Assembly: GCA_947579605.1 (NCBI GenBank)
Contig: OX388321.1
Location: forward strand, 14,127,614 to 14,191,613
Origin: Athripsodes cinereus
Taxonomy: Eukaryota; Arthropoda; Insecta; Trichoptera; Leptoceridae
Length of the DNA: 64,000 bases
Direction: 5' to 3'
The notes beneath the pieces were generated by a model that was given only the letters and a program-made list of their open reading frames with translations, made no database searches and was not told the origin of the DNA. Positions within the stretch are counted from its first letter, which is position 1, and each line of letters starts with the position of its first letter. This document shows, piece by piece, positions 48,505-60,662 of this stretch. The position numbers were made by a program, and so were the translations under genes.

Positions 48505-48790
48505 ATAATGTTTATTTATTTATTTATTTTTGGACAATATGTTAAGTATTTTGCATTGCTTTGCACAAAATTATGTATTCATTAGTAATGTTGTCATGTT
48601 TTTTTTCTCTATTTTATACTATTTTTGTGCAATAAAGATTTTTATGAATGTGGTAACCTGCACAAAAATTAATTTTAATGATAATAATAATTTAATTATA
48701 AAAAAAATCATAACAACAGAACACATAAATTTGTGCAATGGGCGAATTTATCGCTGGAGCGCGATTTCTTCATATACCTTATTAATGGAA
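48505..48790 (-). mobile_element. LINE/SINE 3' tail, family H, longer copy
   Basis: Minus-strand order: 'gaagaaatcgcgctccagcg', 'ataaattcgcccat', AT-rich sequence, 'aaatacttaacatattgtcc' and an (AAAT)n tail at 48511-48530. It matches the arrangement at 41480-41624. The plus-strand 87-codon frame here is a compositional artefact. Confidence 0.6.
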
Positions 48791-49205
48791 TAATAATCTA
48801 ATTATTTAAAATTGTTATATGATTTCGTAGAAAGATTTCGCATTAATAATGACTCTTTTTGTTTTAATTTATTTGTTTCATTCATATTTCAGAGAATCGA
48901 ATATTGAAGAGCCTATTATAGTTGTAACTACCTAGGACAGCCAAATATAAATAGAACCGTAACCAATGTAAGTATTTACGAACATTTTGAATTAATCAGT
49001 CCGATTAGCTTTATTGATATTGGTAAGTCTAACACAAACAGTGAAAGACTCCATTCGTTTTTTTATTCAGTTATTGAATCGAACTAAAAGGAGTCATGCA
49101 AACAAATTGTTGATAGAACAAACATCTCCCTGTGCGCTCAGTAGTCTATACTCTGCGTCCTATCTCTTTTATACCAACACTTGAAACTATTACTCTTCGT
49201 GCGTA

Positions 49206-49238
<33 letters not shown>

Positions 49239-49614
49239 TACCTACACACTTGTAAGATTATGAAAGATTGCATATGATTAACCGCTATAATCGTAATATT
49301 TCCAGATGGAGCCTTAACGGGATGATATTGACGACAGTATAAAGAGAGACCCATCCCTAAACGATTTCAAATGTAGGTACACACTTCATGTTTGTATTGT
49401 TTATCTAGCATTTTGACCAACATCTTTTGTAAAAAAATATTTTTATATTTTCTACTGATAACCACTGTCGGAGAATGAATGACTTCGGTGAGTATGTTGG
49501 ATGGAGGACTTTCTAGAATACAATAGATCCACTCTCTTCTGTAAGCTTTCAAGTATCCTGTAAAAGCATTTAATGTCAGAAATTTACGGATGAAGATTTT
49601 CACCTACCCTGTAC
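48791..49614. other. Non-coding stretch with a CT/CA microsatellite
   Basis: A (CT)n run followed by (CA)n occupies 49207-49238. No gene recognised. Confidence 0.45.
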
Positions 49615-49705
49615 GTCTTTCTGTGGCACGGAAAGGATGAGTATGATATAGGTATTTATTTTACGCGTAGTTAATCCACTGGCTACCACACAGCGTGATG
49701 GTATA
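49615..49705 (-). repeat. ~260-bp unclassified repeat, fragment
   Basis: The minus strand shows 'taccatcacgctgtgtggta', 'gccagtggattaac' and 'catcctttccgtgcca', the 5' third of the family. Confidence 0.65.
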
Positions 49706-49744
49706 GATAAGAGGTCTCTATTCAGGAATAGGCTTGAGAATGTT

Positions 49745-51980
49745 AAAAAAGAAGAAGACTCGTAAGAAGATTTGTTATTTGATTAAAAACACACTAACAT
49801 TCTAAATAGACCTACATATTTATATAAAAAAGAAGAAGACTCGTAAGAAGATTTGTTATTTGATTTAAACACACTAACATTCTAAATAGACCTACATATT
49901 TATATAAAAAAGAAGAAGACTCGTAAGAAGATTTGTTATTTGATTTAAATACACTAACATTCTAAATAGACCTACATATTTATATAAAAAAGAAGAAGAC
50001 TCGTAAGAAGATTTGTTATTTGATTTAAATACACTAACATTCTAAATAGACCTACATATTTATATAAAAAAGAAGAAGACTCGTAAGAAGATTTGTTATT
50101 TGATTTAAACACACTAACATTCTAAATAGACCTACATATTTATATAAAAAAGAAGAAGACTCGTAAGAAGATTTGTTATTTGATTAAAATACACTAACAT
50201 TCTAAATAGACCTACATATTTATATAAAAAAGAAGAAGACTCGTAAGAAGATTTGTTATTTGATTTAAACACACTAACATTCTAAATAGACTTACATATT
50301 TATATAAAAAAAGAAGAAGACTCGTAAGAAGATTTGTTATTTGATTTACACACTAACATTCTAAATAGACCTACATATTTATTTAAAAAAGAAGAAGACT
50401 CGTAAGAAGATTTGTTATTTGATTTAAACACACTAACATTCTAAATAGACCTACATATTTATATAAAAAAGAAGAAGACTCGTAAGAAGATTTGTTATTT
50501 GATTTAAACACACTAACATTCTAAATAGACCTACATATTTATATAAAAAAGAAGAAGACTCGTAAGAAGATTTGTTATTTGATTTAAACACACTAACATT
50601 CTAAATAGACCTACATATTTATATAAAAAAGAAGAAGACTCGTAAGAAGATTTGTTATTTGATTTAAACACACTAACATTCTAAATAGACCTACATATTT
50701 ATATAAAAAAGAAGAAGACTCGTAAGAAGATTTGTTATTTGATTTAAATACACTAACATTCTAAATAGACCTACATATTTATATAAAAAAGAAGAAGACT
50801 CGTAAGAAGATTTGTTATTTGATTTAAATACACTAACATTCTAAATAGACCTACATATTTATATAAAAAAGAAGAAGACTCGTAAGAAGATTTGTTATTT
50901 GATTTAAACACACTAACATTCTAAATAGACCTACATATTTATATAAAAAAGAAGAAGACTCGTAAGAAGATTTGTTATTTGATTAAAATACACTAACATT
51001 CTAAATAGACCTACATATTTATATAAAAAAGAAGAAGACTCGTAAGAAGATTTGTTATTTGATTTAAACACACTAACATTCTAAATAGACTTACATATTT
51101 ATATAAAAAAGAAGAAGACTCGTAAGAAGATTTGTTATTTGATTTACACACTAACATTCTAAATAGACCTACATATTTATTTAAAAAAGAAGAAGACTCG
51201 TAAGAAGATTTGTTATTTGATTTAAACACACTAACATTCTAAATAGACCTACATATTTATATAAAAAAGAAGAAGACTCGTAAGAAGATTTGTTATTTGA
51301 TTTAAACACACTAACATTCTAAATAGACCTACATATTTATATAAAAAAGAAGAAGACTCGTAAGAAGATTTGTTATTTGATTTAAACACACTAACATTCT
51401 AAATAGACCTACATATTTATATAAAAAAGAAGAAGACTCGTAAGAAGATTTGTTATTTGATTTAAACACACTAACATTCTAAATAGACCTACATATTTAT
51501 ATAAAAAAGAAGAAGACTCTTAAGAAGATTTGTTATTTGATTTAAATACACTAACATTCTAAATAGACCTACATATTTATATAAAAAAGAAGAAGACTCG
51601 TAAGAAGATTTGTTATTTGATTTAAATACACTAACATTCTAAATAGACCTACATATTTATATAAAAAAGAAGAAGACTCGTAAGAAGATTTGTTATTTGA
51701 TTTAAACACACTAACATTCTAAATAGACTTACATATTTATATAAAAAAGAAGAAGACTCGTAAGAAGATTTGTTATTTGATTTACACACTAACATTCTAA
51801 ATAGACCTACATATTTATTTAAAAAAGAAGAAGACTCGTAAGAAGATTTGTTATTTGATTTAAACACACTAACATTCTAAATAGACCTACATATTTATAT
51901 AAAAAAGAAGAAGACTCGTAAGAAGATTTGTTATTTGTATTAAACACACTAACATTCTAAATAGACCTACATATTTATTT
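49745..51980. repeat. Satellite array, 80-bp unit x 28, with higher-order blocks
   Basis: The word 'gaagaagactc' recurs 28 times from 49751 to 51907, nearly always 80 bp apart (two intervals of 81, three of 78). Units are almost identical; marker variants reveal block duplication. A 78-bp unit carrying 'gatttacacactaac' starts near 50343, 51141 and 51779, i.e. 798 bp (10 units) and then 638 bp (8 units) apart. The preceding 'cttacatattt' variant keeps step with it, and the 'gattaaaatac' variant recurs only at the 10-unit spacing. Two identical 72-codon antisense frames (51011-51229, 51649-51867) are products of this duplication, not genes. Confidence 0.97.
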
Positions 51981-52486
51981 ATCCTTTGCAGATCAGCAGC
52001 AGTAAAATGTTTGTATTTTTTTTTACAAATATTTACTTTAAGTTGTATGTAGGTAGGTATATAGAAAAAGTATGTAGTAACGATAGTTTAGTTATTGTTT
52101 TGTTGTTCTAGTGTTGGCTACATTGCTACAGAATGTTTGAATTAAAATGCAACTAACAATAGATAACAATGCTTCACATTAGTACATATAGAAAGGCATA
52201 TTAGTTTTATATCAAAGTATGTTTGTTGGGTGGACGTGTAAATAAATTGTTTAGAAACAAATAATAATCAAATTGAATTTTACAATCGTTATTTTTGTTT
52301 TTTTCCCGCAGTTCTAGGAACCTCAATTAAATTTCATCTAATTTTGATGTAGGTATTTAAAATAAAGAAAAAAATGCTTTAGGAAATATCTATTTCTAAA
52401 CGGGTAAATATATATAACATTTACTAACAACAATATATGCATTTTGATTTACACACTTCGAAGATTAGGTATATAAAAAATAGACA
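51981..52486. other. AT-rich non-coding stretch
   Basis: Nothing recognisable. Confidence 0.4.
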
Positions 52487-52885
52487 TTTTTTATTATTAA
52501 AATCATTACCTATAGGTATATACACTAAATATAACTAACTAGGTAGGTATACAATTTATTCACCGTGTCTGTGTTTAGGTAGTAGAATTCCATAGTGAAA
52601 TAAATAAAACAAATGTTTTATTCTACTATTCGATTTTTTATTATTAAAATCATTACCTATAGGTATATACACTAAATATAACTAGCTAGCTAGGTATACA
52701 ATTTATTCACCGTGACTGTGTTTAGGTAGTAGAATTCCATAGTGAAATAAATAAAACAAATGTTTTATTCTACTATTCGATTTATTTACGAAAGACGAAG
52801 GACGATTGACAATGTCCTAACAAAACGAAAGACGTCTCTCTCGTAAATAAATCCGAGCGTTTGTTTTATTTATTTACCTATACAA
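52487..52885. repeat. 147-bp tandem duplication ending in an inverted repeat
   Basis: The segment beginning 'ttttttattattaaaatcat' occurs at 52487 and again at 52634 with few differences. Each copy contains 'gaaataaataaaacaaatg', the arm of the hairpin family at 3565-3635. After the second copy, sequence around 'gatttatttacgaaagacg' pairs with 'ctcgtaaataaatccgag' and 'cgtttgttttatttattta' near 52838-52878, forming a larger foldback. Confidence 0.75.
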
Positions 52886-53687
52886 TGTTAAATGGTTCTA
52901 TGCTATGTTTTGGTTCACTAGTAATTAGAGGATAATTAAAATGAATTTATTTCACATCGTTTTAATATAATATTTAGCGTCCTTTTGATTACGTCATTTC
53001 ACAAATATTTCATTCTATATCTGCGTATATGTACATAATATATGGTAGGTATGGATGATGAATCGATCAGGTGAAGTCTTATTTCTTATTGATTCCATCA
53101 TTCAACAATAGGTAGGTTCAATTTTATTGTTTAAAATTTTAAAAATTGCACAATAACACCTGCTTCAATAATGTTCACATACAGAAGTTACCAGTTTAAG
53201 TACATAAATGTGCTAGTTGCTTGCTGCTGTGCGCTTGACAAATGTTTTAAACAATAAATAATAATAAATTATACCTACATACATAATGATAATATTCTTA
53301 TTTGCTTTATATAAACACAAAACACGTTTATGAAACTCTGTATTATTGTCTTATATGTCTTTCATTGTTTTTCATTTTATTTCGCAAAAGAATTTATACT
53401 CGCAATGAATCAAGGAGATGGATAAAAATGTTTTATAAATTATAATATCGTTAATGATACTTACAGTAGGTACCAAAGTATCTAACAAAATATATAATTT
53501 TGTTTAGGTAGATAGCATTTTAAAATTTCATTAGTATTTTTATTATATCGCTTTCTACGTCGCTGGAAATAATATTTCAGCAAGAAATCCTAGATTTTGA
53601 GAGGTAGGTACGTATGCCAACACTTGCTAAATAATAATTTATAGCTAAAACTTCTTATGACTGCGAACTTATTCGAAAAATTAAACA
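52886..53687. other. AT-rich non-coding stretch
   Basis: Target region of the large LINE insertion that follows; no gene recognised. Confidence 0.4.
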
Positions 53688-53704
53688 ATTCAGTTCTAAG
53701 TAAT
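53688..53704 (+). repeat. Left 17-bp TSD of the RTE-type LINE
   Basis: attcagttctaagtaat here is identical to 57448-57464, marking the borders of one retrotransposition event. Confidence 0.9.
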
Positions 53705-56700
53705 ATCAGTTATTTTAGAAGGATTAACTATGTTAATTAGTCGCTACTCGTTTAATTAGTCAGTATTCTCCCGTCCTTTAGTTACATTACAGTCAAATTT
53801 CAGAATCGGTATGACCTTGAAGTACTTGAGAGTACTGAGAAATGCCAACTGGTCTCAGACTCTGTGAAAGGAAATTCCTGCTCTACTCCTCTATACAAAA
53901 GGAGGTGGTCGATGCCATTGAATATGACATAGTAGACAGGGACCGACTGTCAGCCGGTATAAGCTAACAACCAACTCTTCTTAATTGAAGATGCTGGAAG
54001 GGGCACTCTCTTGTCCGGAGGAGCTAAAATCTTCTCAAAGGCGGATGAACCTTCGAGGTCAACGGCATGAGGATGTGGAATGCAAGGGAAGCTACCACAT
54101 TAAAGGCTCTCGTAGCATCCCAAAGTAACAACGAGTTATGAAAATGACCAGATCTTTAGTAAAATATTCCGGAGTCAAAATCGTCCCCCAATCGGATCTC
54201 CGGGTGGGGACTGCTCGAGATCTTGTCATTAAGCAGAATACACACAAGAGAGAGGAGGCGAGAAGAAACCGAAACAGCACACAAGGAAGATACGCAACCT
54301 GGAACGTCAGAACTTTGCTGCAAAATGGTAAGTTGGACAATCTTAAAGTAGAGATGACGAAAATGAAACTAAGCGCGCTAGGAATCTCTGAAATGAGATG
54401 GCCTAACCCGGGAGATATGTGGACAGGTAATTTTCGTCTTATCCATAGCGGTAGTATAGAGGGCAAACCGGGGCAGGGAGGGGTAGGAATAATGTTAAAT
54501 AAAGACTTGGGTAGGAGAGTAAAGGGATACGTACACTATGGAGGTAGGATTATTTTAGTCAAGCTAGATACCAAACCCGTAGACACAATTTTGATCCAAG
54601 TCTACATGCCAACATCTAGCCATAGCGACCAAGAAATTGAAATTTTATACGAAAACATCCAAAAATTGCTAGATGACACAAAAGCTGAGGAAAATGTTAT
54701 TGTAATGGGAGACTGGAACGCAGTAGTAGGGGAAGAAAGGGAGGGATCAGTCGTAGGAGCATATGGGTTGGGCACTAGAAATGATAGAGGTAACCGTCTC
54801 ATTGAATTTTGCGCCAAAAATAAAATGTTTATAGCCAACACGTGGTTTCAACACCACTATAGACATCGCTATACATGGAAATCTCCCGGAGACAGATTTC
54901 GATCACAGATTGATTACATTCTTACGCGTCAACGATACAGGAATCAAATTAAAGACTGCAGGAGCTTTGCAGGTCCGGACATTGATAGTGATCATAATAT
55001 GGTTGTGGCGGAAACCATACTGAAATTCAAAAGGCTCGAGAAGAGAACCACAAAAAGATGGGACCTAAAACAGCTAAAAATAAAAGAAGTTAAAGAGAAA
55101 TATGACGAAAAAACTAACATATGCGATTTTGAGAGTAATGAAAATATAGATAAAGTATGGGGCAAAATTAAAGAGAAAATAACCGCAGCGGCAGATGAGG
55201 TCTTAGAGAAAAAAAAGCCGCAAGCTAGGAAAGAATGGATTACGGACGACATTTTAGAAATGATCGAAGAAAGAAGGAAGCTAAAGAACTCCAAAACAAA
55301 AGAAGGGAAAAAGGAATATAAAGCCCTTAGAAATAAAATTAACAGAGAATCCAAGCTGAGAAAGGAATGTTATTTGCAAGAAAAATGCAAAAATATTAAC
55401 AGAAATATAAAACAAAGGAAATTTGAAACCGCATACTCTGAAGTAAAGAATTTCTTCAACGACAAAACACAGCCACGATGTGCTATACAAGATAAAAACG
55501 GCAAACTGCTGTTTGAGGACGAATTGATCGTAAAAAGATGGAAAGAATACCTAGAACAATTATACAAAGGAAAGAACATAGTCCAAGAAAGCAAAGCACT
55601 AGAAGCAGAATATGACGTAGAAAATAATGGAGATGACATCTTAAGAAGTGAATTTGATATTGCCTTAGCAAAGTTGAAAGACGGCAAAGCACCAGGTATT
55701 GACCTGATTCCATCAGAGCTGCTTAAATACGCGGGAAAAGGCATGCTTGATACATTGTATAAGCTTGTCTGCAAAATATATGACACAGGAGAGATACCTG
55801 AGGACTTTGCCAAATGTCTGATACGAGTGCTTCCTAAGAAAGCAGGCACTACAAAGTGCGAACAACACAGAACCTTAAGCATGATATCACACGCTTCTAA
55901 GATACTCACCAACATTATAATGAAAAGGGCGGAAAATAAAATAAACGAAACACTTACAGAAGATCAATTTGGATTCCGCAAAGAGACAGGTACAAGAGAT
56001 GCAATCCTGAGTCTCAGACTTACTCTAGAAAAGAGAATAGCAATTAATAAAAACACATACATAGCATTCATCGACCTTGAAAAAGCATTCGATAAAGTAG
56101 AATGGGAACAACTTTTAACACCCTCAACCAGATAGGAATGAGTTATAAAGACAGAAGAGCAATCTGGAGCTTATACAAGAACGAAATGGCTGTGATTAAA
56201 AGCGGAGAGAGCTGTGCAGAAGCAAGGGTCGAACAAGGCGTAAGACAAGGATGCTCAATGTCGCCAGCTCTCTTTAACTGCTATATACAGCGAGCCATTG
56301 ATGAACTGAGAGAAGAAATGAAGAACTGGACAGGAGTAAAAATAAATGGGAAAAAGGTCGACATGATAAGATATGCTGACGACATAGCACTGCTCGCAGA
56401 CTCCGAGATGGAGCTGAACGAAGCCTTAGGAAAAATGGAAAGTATACTGTTGTCAAAGTACAACATGAAAATAAATAAAGAAAAAACAAAATGTATGGTC
56501 GTTGGAAGAGAGGAAGCGACTGCGAACATTGCCATAAATGGAGTGAGCATCAAACAAGTAAGTGAATTCGTGTACCTGGGCAGTAGAATAAACCAGGATG
56601 GACGCTCCAAAGCAGAAATCGTAAGCAGAATAAACCAGGCAAGGATTGCCTTTAACAAAAAATCGAAGATATTGGAATCCCCAAATATTGATTAAAGCGT

Positions 56701-57447
56701 AAGGAAAAACCTTACTAAAGCCTTTGTATGGAGCATTCTGCTTTATGGTTGTGAGACATGGACCATCAGCAAGAGTGAAAGCGGACGGTTGGCGGCCTTT
56801 GAAATGTGGTGCTACAGACGCATGCTTAAGATCCATTGGTCGGAGCACGTCGAAAATGAAGAAGTATTAACCAGGGTAGGCGAAAAAAGGCAACTCCTTA
56901 AGAGAATCAGCCAACAACGAGCTAACTGGATTGGCCACAACATCAGGCATCCAGGACTACTCATAGCCATCGCGGAGGGTAAGACCGACGGGACAAATGG
57001 CAGAGGCCGACCAAGAGACGCATATATGGACCAACTGAAGAGTGATATGAACTGTGGCTCATACGTAGAGCTGAAAAGACTGGCGGAGAATAGAGACGAA
57101 TGGAGAAGAAAAACCAAACTCGTTGCAGACCAATCCAATGGATTGTAACTCATTATATATATAACTATGTAACAGTTACGAGACATTTTGAATGTTTTTT
57201 AAGTATTCTACAATGCACATCCGTTACTTGATTATTGTAATCGCGATCGATTTCGGTAAACCTATACCATTGACGAGCGATATAATACTATATTATATCG
57301 TATACACTATATTATATGTATTATATCGCTCTATTATATACTATATTATATGTATTATATCGCTCGTCAATGGTATAGGTTTACCGAAATCGATCGCGAT
57401 TTTAATAATCAAGTAACGGATGTGCATTGTAGAATACTTAAAAAAAC
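53705..57447 (+). mobile_element. Near full-length RTE-type LINE, 3.74 kb
   Basis: The element carries a 5' UTR of about 430 bp (53705-54137), one long pol-like reading frame (54138-57148, interrupted), and a short 3' region that becomes a 264-bp palindrome. There is no separate ORF1. A single ~1000-codon frame with apurinic endonuclease followed by RT matches the RTE clade; a related clade cannot be excluded by eye. The 17-bp flanking duplication has no mismatch, and only two disabling lesions are visible, so the insertion appears young. A fragment of the same family is embedded in the hAT element at 61871-62232. Confidence 0.88.
54138..57148 (+). pseudogene. Endonuclease-reverse transcriptase of the RTE-type LINE, disabled
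   Basis: The first 665 codons hold the endonuclease: 'YATWNVRTL' (~52-60), 'LGISEMRW' (~81-88), 'VYMPTS' (~155-160), 'GDWNAVVG' (~191-198), 'QIDYIL' (~257-262) and 'DSDHNMVV' (~283-290). RT then begins: 'KLKDGKAPGIDLIPSELL' (~512-529), 'DQFGFRKETGTRDAI' (~609-623) and motif A 'FIDLEKAFD' (~644-652). Near 56113-56116, in a T run, one base appears missing and the frame shifts. The next frame (from 56102) has 'VRQGCSMSPALFN', the catalytic 'YADD' and 'EFVYLGSRINQDGRSKAEI'. An in-frame TAA at 56693-56695 stops it. The C-terminal part continues in the same frame ('LLYGCETW', 'WCYRRMLKI', 'RANWIGHNIRHP', 'GRGRPRDAYMDQL') to a stop at 57146-57148. All catalytic motifs are present but cannot be made as one protein. 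The intact frame would be about 1000 codons, usual for RTE. Confidence 0.92.
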
Positions 57448-57452
57448 ATTCA
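57189..57452. repeat. 264-bp palindrome at the 3' end of the RTE-type LINE
   Basis: Arms of about 98 bp (57189-57287 and 57353-57452), starting 'tgaatgtttttt', are over 95% complementary; I see one T-run length change and two substitutions. The central ~65 bp consists of 'tattatat'-type repeats. The right arm runs 5 bp into the right TSD, and the left arm contains the complement of those 5 bp (tgaat). The arms include 'cgcgatcgatttcggtaaac' and 'acctataccattgacgagcg'. Confidence 0.92.
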
Positions 57453-57464
57453 GTTCTAAGTAAT
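57448..57464 (+). repeat. Right 17-bp TSD of the RTE-type LINE
   Basis: Identical to 53688-53704; it overlaps the palindrome's right arm by 5 bp. Confidence 0.9.
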
Positions 57465-58120
57465 TTAGGTACGTAGGTACCCATTTACCCAAGTAGATGT
57501 ATAACAAAATTAAATGAAATTAAATTAAAGAAATATTTAACAATATTTTCAATAGATTCCTTTATGTATACCTACTTTAAAACGATATACCTACCTACAA
57601 GTAAAAAGAAGAAATAAAAAGTGGACTGGGCAACGAAATAAGAAGTAGGTACCTACTCTACTTACTATAATCGCATAAAGATTCTTATTTAAATCATCTT
57701 GATTCACTTGCATAGAACAAACGTGACTTGTCACATACCTACATGGTATGCCAACACTACATACAGCGTACCTAATATTTTTTCAAACCAATATAGAAAG
57801 AAGCAAATGTATTCATAATAATCATAAGATACGAACTACGTAGTATTCTTATAAGATATTTATTCGTAAGATTTCAGTAGGAAACAACAGCGGGGAAAGG
57901 GAAGATGAAGATCCAAAATCTTACGGCGGTATACCCTACCCTTAATATCGCATTTTCTTTTCTTTTTCATAATCACAAGAACATAATTGTAGGAGCATGT
58001 ACCTTGAAACATGTACTAAGGTATCTGAAAAATAAAATATGTATCAATAGTATGAAATATAATAAATAGTAAAGAACTCGTTCGTGATGAAGCCTTGAGA
58101 TAAACATTATTTTATATTCG
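57465..58120. other. AT-rich non-coding stretch
   Basis: Nothing recognisable. Confidence 0.4.
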
Positions 58121-58473
58121 ACGGTCCAGTTCCACACATCAACAACCAAAATTTTCAAAAATTGCGATTTAATTGGTAATTCATAAAATCAACTCTAGAT
58201 ACTCTATCAATTCCACAAAAAAATACTATATAAATACACGGTCCTCTTTATTATAGTAATGATTAAATAAATGAAAACAAATGTACCTCTTTTCAATTCC
58301 ACAAAGAAATATTTCAATTTTTTTCACTACCTAAAGCCTCTTACAGTACGATTATTATATGGTATATTTCACTTTTTGTTGTGTTTTTAAAGCAAAATAA
58401 AAATTTACCAAAATTACAAATATGGCGATTTCTCGAATTTTTTGACATTTGTTGAGTCGTGGAACTGGGCCGT
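58121..58473. mobile_element. MITE related to the 32.1-kb element
   Basis: The termini read ACGGTCCAGTTCCAC and, inverted, ACGGCCCAGTTCCAC, followed by 'tcaacaa' on both sides. The 'cagttccac' core and 'tcaacaa' relate it to the element at 32128-32358. The interior repeats 'caattccacaaa' twice (58208 and 58294 regions). No coding capacity; the TSD is not resolved. Confidence 0.65.
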
Positions 58474-59010
58474 AGATATTATAACCAGGTATTCATTGTA
58501 ACGTGATGAGTTTCTATTGGATATAGGTACCTACCTAATATGAGAAACATAATATAAATGTAACTATGTATATATTAGGTATTTTGAATTTAAGCGTAGG
58601 TAGTTAAATTTTATTATTATTATTATCTACTTAGCTTAGAGACTTGTCTATGAAATTCGCCGAATTTCCATAATATTCAGATTTGGAATATTAGTTCAAA
58701 CACGAAATGGAAACACACAACAGCTCTATAGATATAGGTATGTAGATATAGACATAGAATAATAAATAGGTAAGTATACTTGGATATGGCAATGGTAGGA
58801 TTAGGTTTTTCGCAAGCCACGCTTTAACATGCCATGCCAAACATATTGCTCATCTCGTATTATCCAATTTTAGGTTGGATCTTAGAAAAATTGTTGTTGA
58901 TAAGTGTAAATTTATGATACTGTTATTCAGTACTTATATACAAGAGTCCGGGAAAATTTAGGGGTAAGTACAAATTTGAAATGTCGTTTTATTCGTAGGT
59001 ATGTTATGTA
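58474..59010. other. AT-rich non-coding stretch
   Basis: Nothing recognisable. Confidence 0.4.
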
Positions 59011-59105
59011 CCTACTCCACCTTTACGACACAAGCACGTTGCTTAATGTGGAGTGTCTATGGTATATTTGGGTTTATTTTGAATCCAGCATCATCTTTAA
59101 AAATA
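59011..59105 (+). mobile_element. tRNA-derived SINE (family S1), 3' fragment
   Basis: Only the body remains: 'ctccacctttacgacacaag', a 'gcttaatgtgga' counterpart of 'gcttactgtgaa', and 'tatatttgggttta'. The tRNA-like head is missing and divergence is high. Confidence 0.6.
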
Positions 59106-59526
59106 TTATCTTTGAAAAATGTTGGTTCGAAACAAAGATATAGGTACCTACATTGGAAATATCGTTTTATCCAGTACCTACCTATAAGATTGGTCCAAGA
59201 AATGTTGCAATCATTTATACACTTGTAAAGGCGTTTGTGAGTTTTACGATGTATTGGAAGTACGCCAATGAAGTAGGTACAGATAAGTACCTACCTACCT
59301 AATATTGTAAGATGTAGAAACGCCTGTGTAATACATTTATGCAGGTTGGTACCTACATAATATTAAATATGTTAACTTAGAATTTTATGACTATGTACTT
59401 TTCTATAGGTACCTACCTACCGTCTAGAAAAGGGATATTAATACAACACACAACACACATACCTACCTACCAATAGAGAATTTGGAAGAATTTAAACTAT
59501 TAATTTTATCTCAAAGTAGTGATTGC
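59106..59526. other. AT-rich stretch dense in GTAGGTACCTACC motifs
   Basis: Several runs of 'aggtacctacctac' type occur (59271-59300, 59406-59422, 59460-59472). No gene seen. Confidence 0.45.
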
Positions 59527-59670
59527 AATTTGAATTTATTTATTTTATTCATTCTTTACTTACGTTTATCACAATACATACCTACCATTTTATAAGAGAA
59601 ATGCATTTAATTAAATCCAATCAATCAATATACAGAGGGCGAGTTAATCGATAAATCAATTTAGTAATTT
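59527..59670 (-). mobile_element. LINE/SINE 3' tail, family H
   Basis: The minus strand has 'cgattaactcgccctctgta', then 'gaaatgca'-type sequence shared inverted with 15145-15330, and 'ataaaataaataaattc' as the tail. Confidence 0.6.
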
Positions 59671-60662
59671 ACAAAGGAATAAAACAAAGATAATGAATAA
59701 TAATATCGACTAAATCCCCACACACAAGAATTACAATGGGTTGGTCACATAGGTAAGGGAAGAGGATTACAGATGAAGGCAGAGAATCTCAGAGTGAAGA
59801 CGAGAAAAGTATATGAAGATACCAAAAAGTGAAAAAACAGAAATACATAGGTAATACTAAACGGTAGATAATAATAATTGTGTTCCTAACGTTTAATTCA
59901 ATGTTTGGGGATTACAATATAGGTATATAAGTATTGTTTTTTGTTGGTCTTTTTTGAGTTTAGAACAGAAATGAGAAGATTCAAGTTATGTTTTTAATAA
60001 ATTTACAAAATAAATTGATACCAGGTAATTTCTCGCCAAAACCGTTGAAACAAAGTCATTTTACGCAACACTCAAAAGAGCCATAACTCTGTAACTACTT
60101 GTCGGATTTCTATATTTTGATTTTTCACTACATCCATATGTGATTTTTTTATTAAAATTCTGTGAAACCCTGGTTGTTTTTTTTTATTGGAATTACCCTG
60201 AAGTGTTTCACTAAAACATGAAATTTGTTATGTAATATTACCTAATAATTTATATCGTGTGAGGGTGTAAAGCAGATACCTACATCATTTATATCTACAC
60301 TTACATACATTATTTTGCAGTAGGTATCTACAAGACGAATTGACAGTTCTAATATTTGCAAAATCTCTCCATCAATGTAAATAAGATATTATTAGGTATA
60401 TATTATATAATGTAGTCCTAGACGTAGGTGACATACCCACATACATATTGAATATTCTAATACTTATGCAGTGGCATGTCTTCCATACCAGCTGAAAAGC
60501 CAGGCTGCACCTGATGTTTCCATGTTTCCAAATAATAGAGATCATAAAATTATAAGCAACAACAATCAGAGAATTTGAAATTGCACGCGCTCTAGTGTAA
60601 AGGAACTCGTCTAATTAGCGTCTAGAAGTGTAACCGTACTTACGATAATTCAGAGCAAGATA
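59671..60662. other. AT-rich non-coding stretch
   Basis: No gene or element recognised. Confidence 0.4.

Noticed and set aside
51011..51867. Two identical 72-codon antisense frames as a duplicated gene
   Set aside because: They lie wholly inside the 80-bp satellite and are identical because the array duplicated by blocks.
55370..55915. 181-codon antisense frame and other antisense frames across 54-57 kb
   Set aside because: They are shadows of the LINE reading frame on the opposite strand.
59271..59472. Telomeric TTAGG repeat insertion
   Set aside because: The words are TAGGTACCTA-type palindromes, not a head-to-tail TTAGG array.
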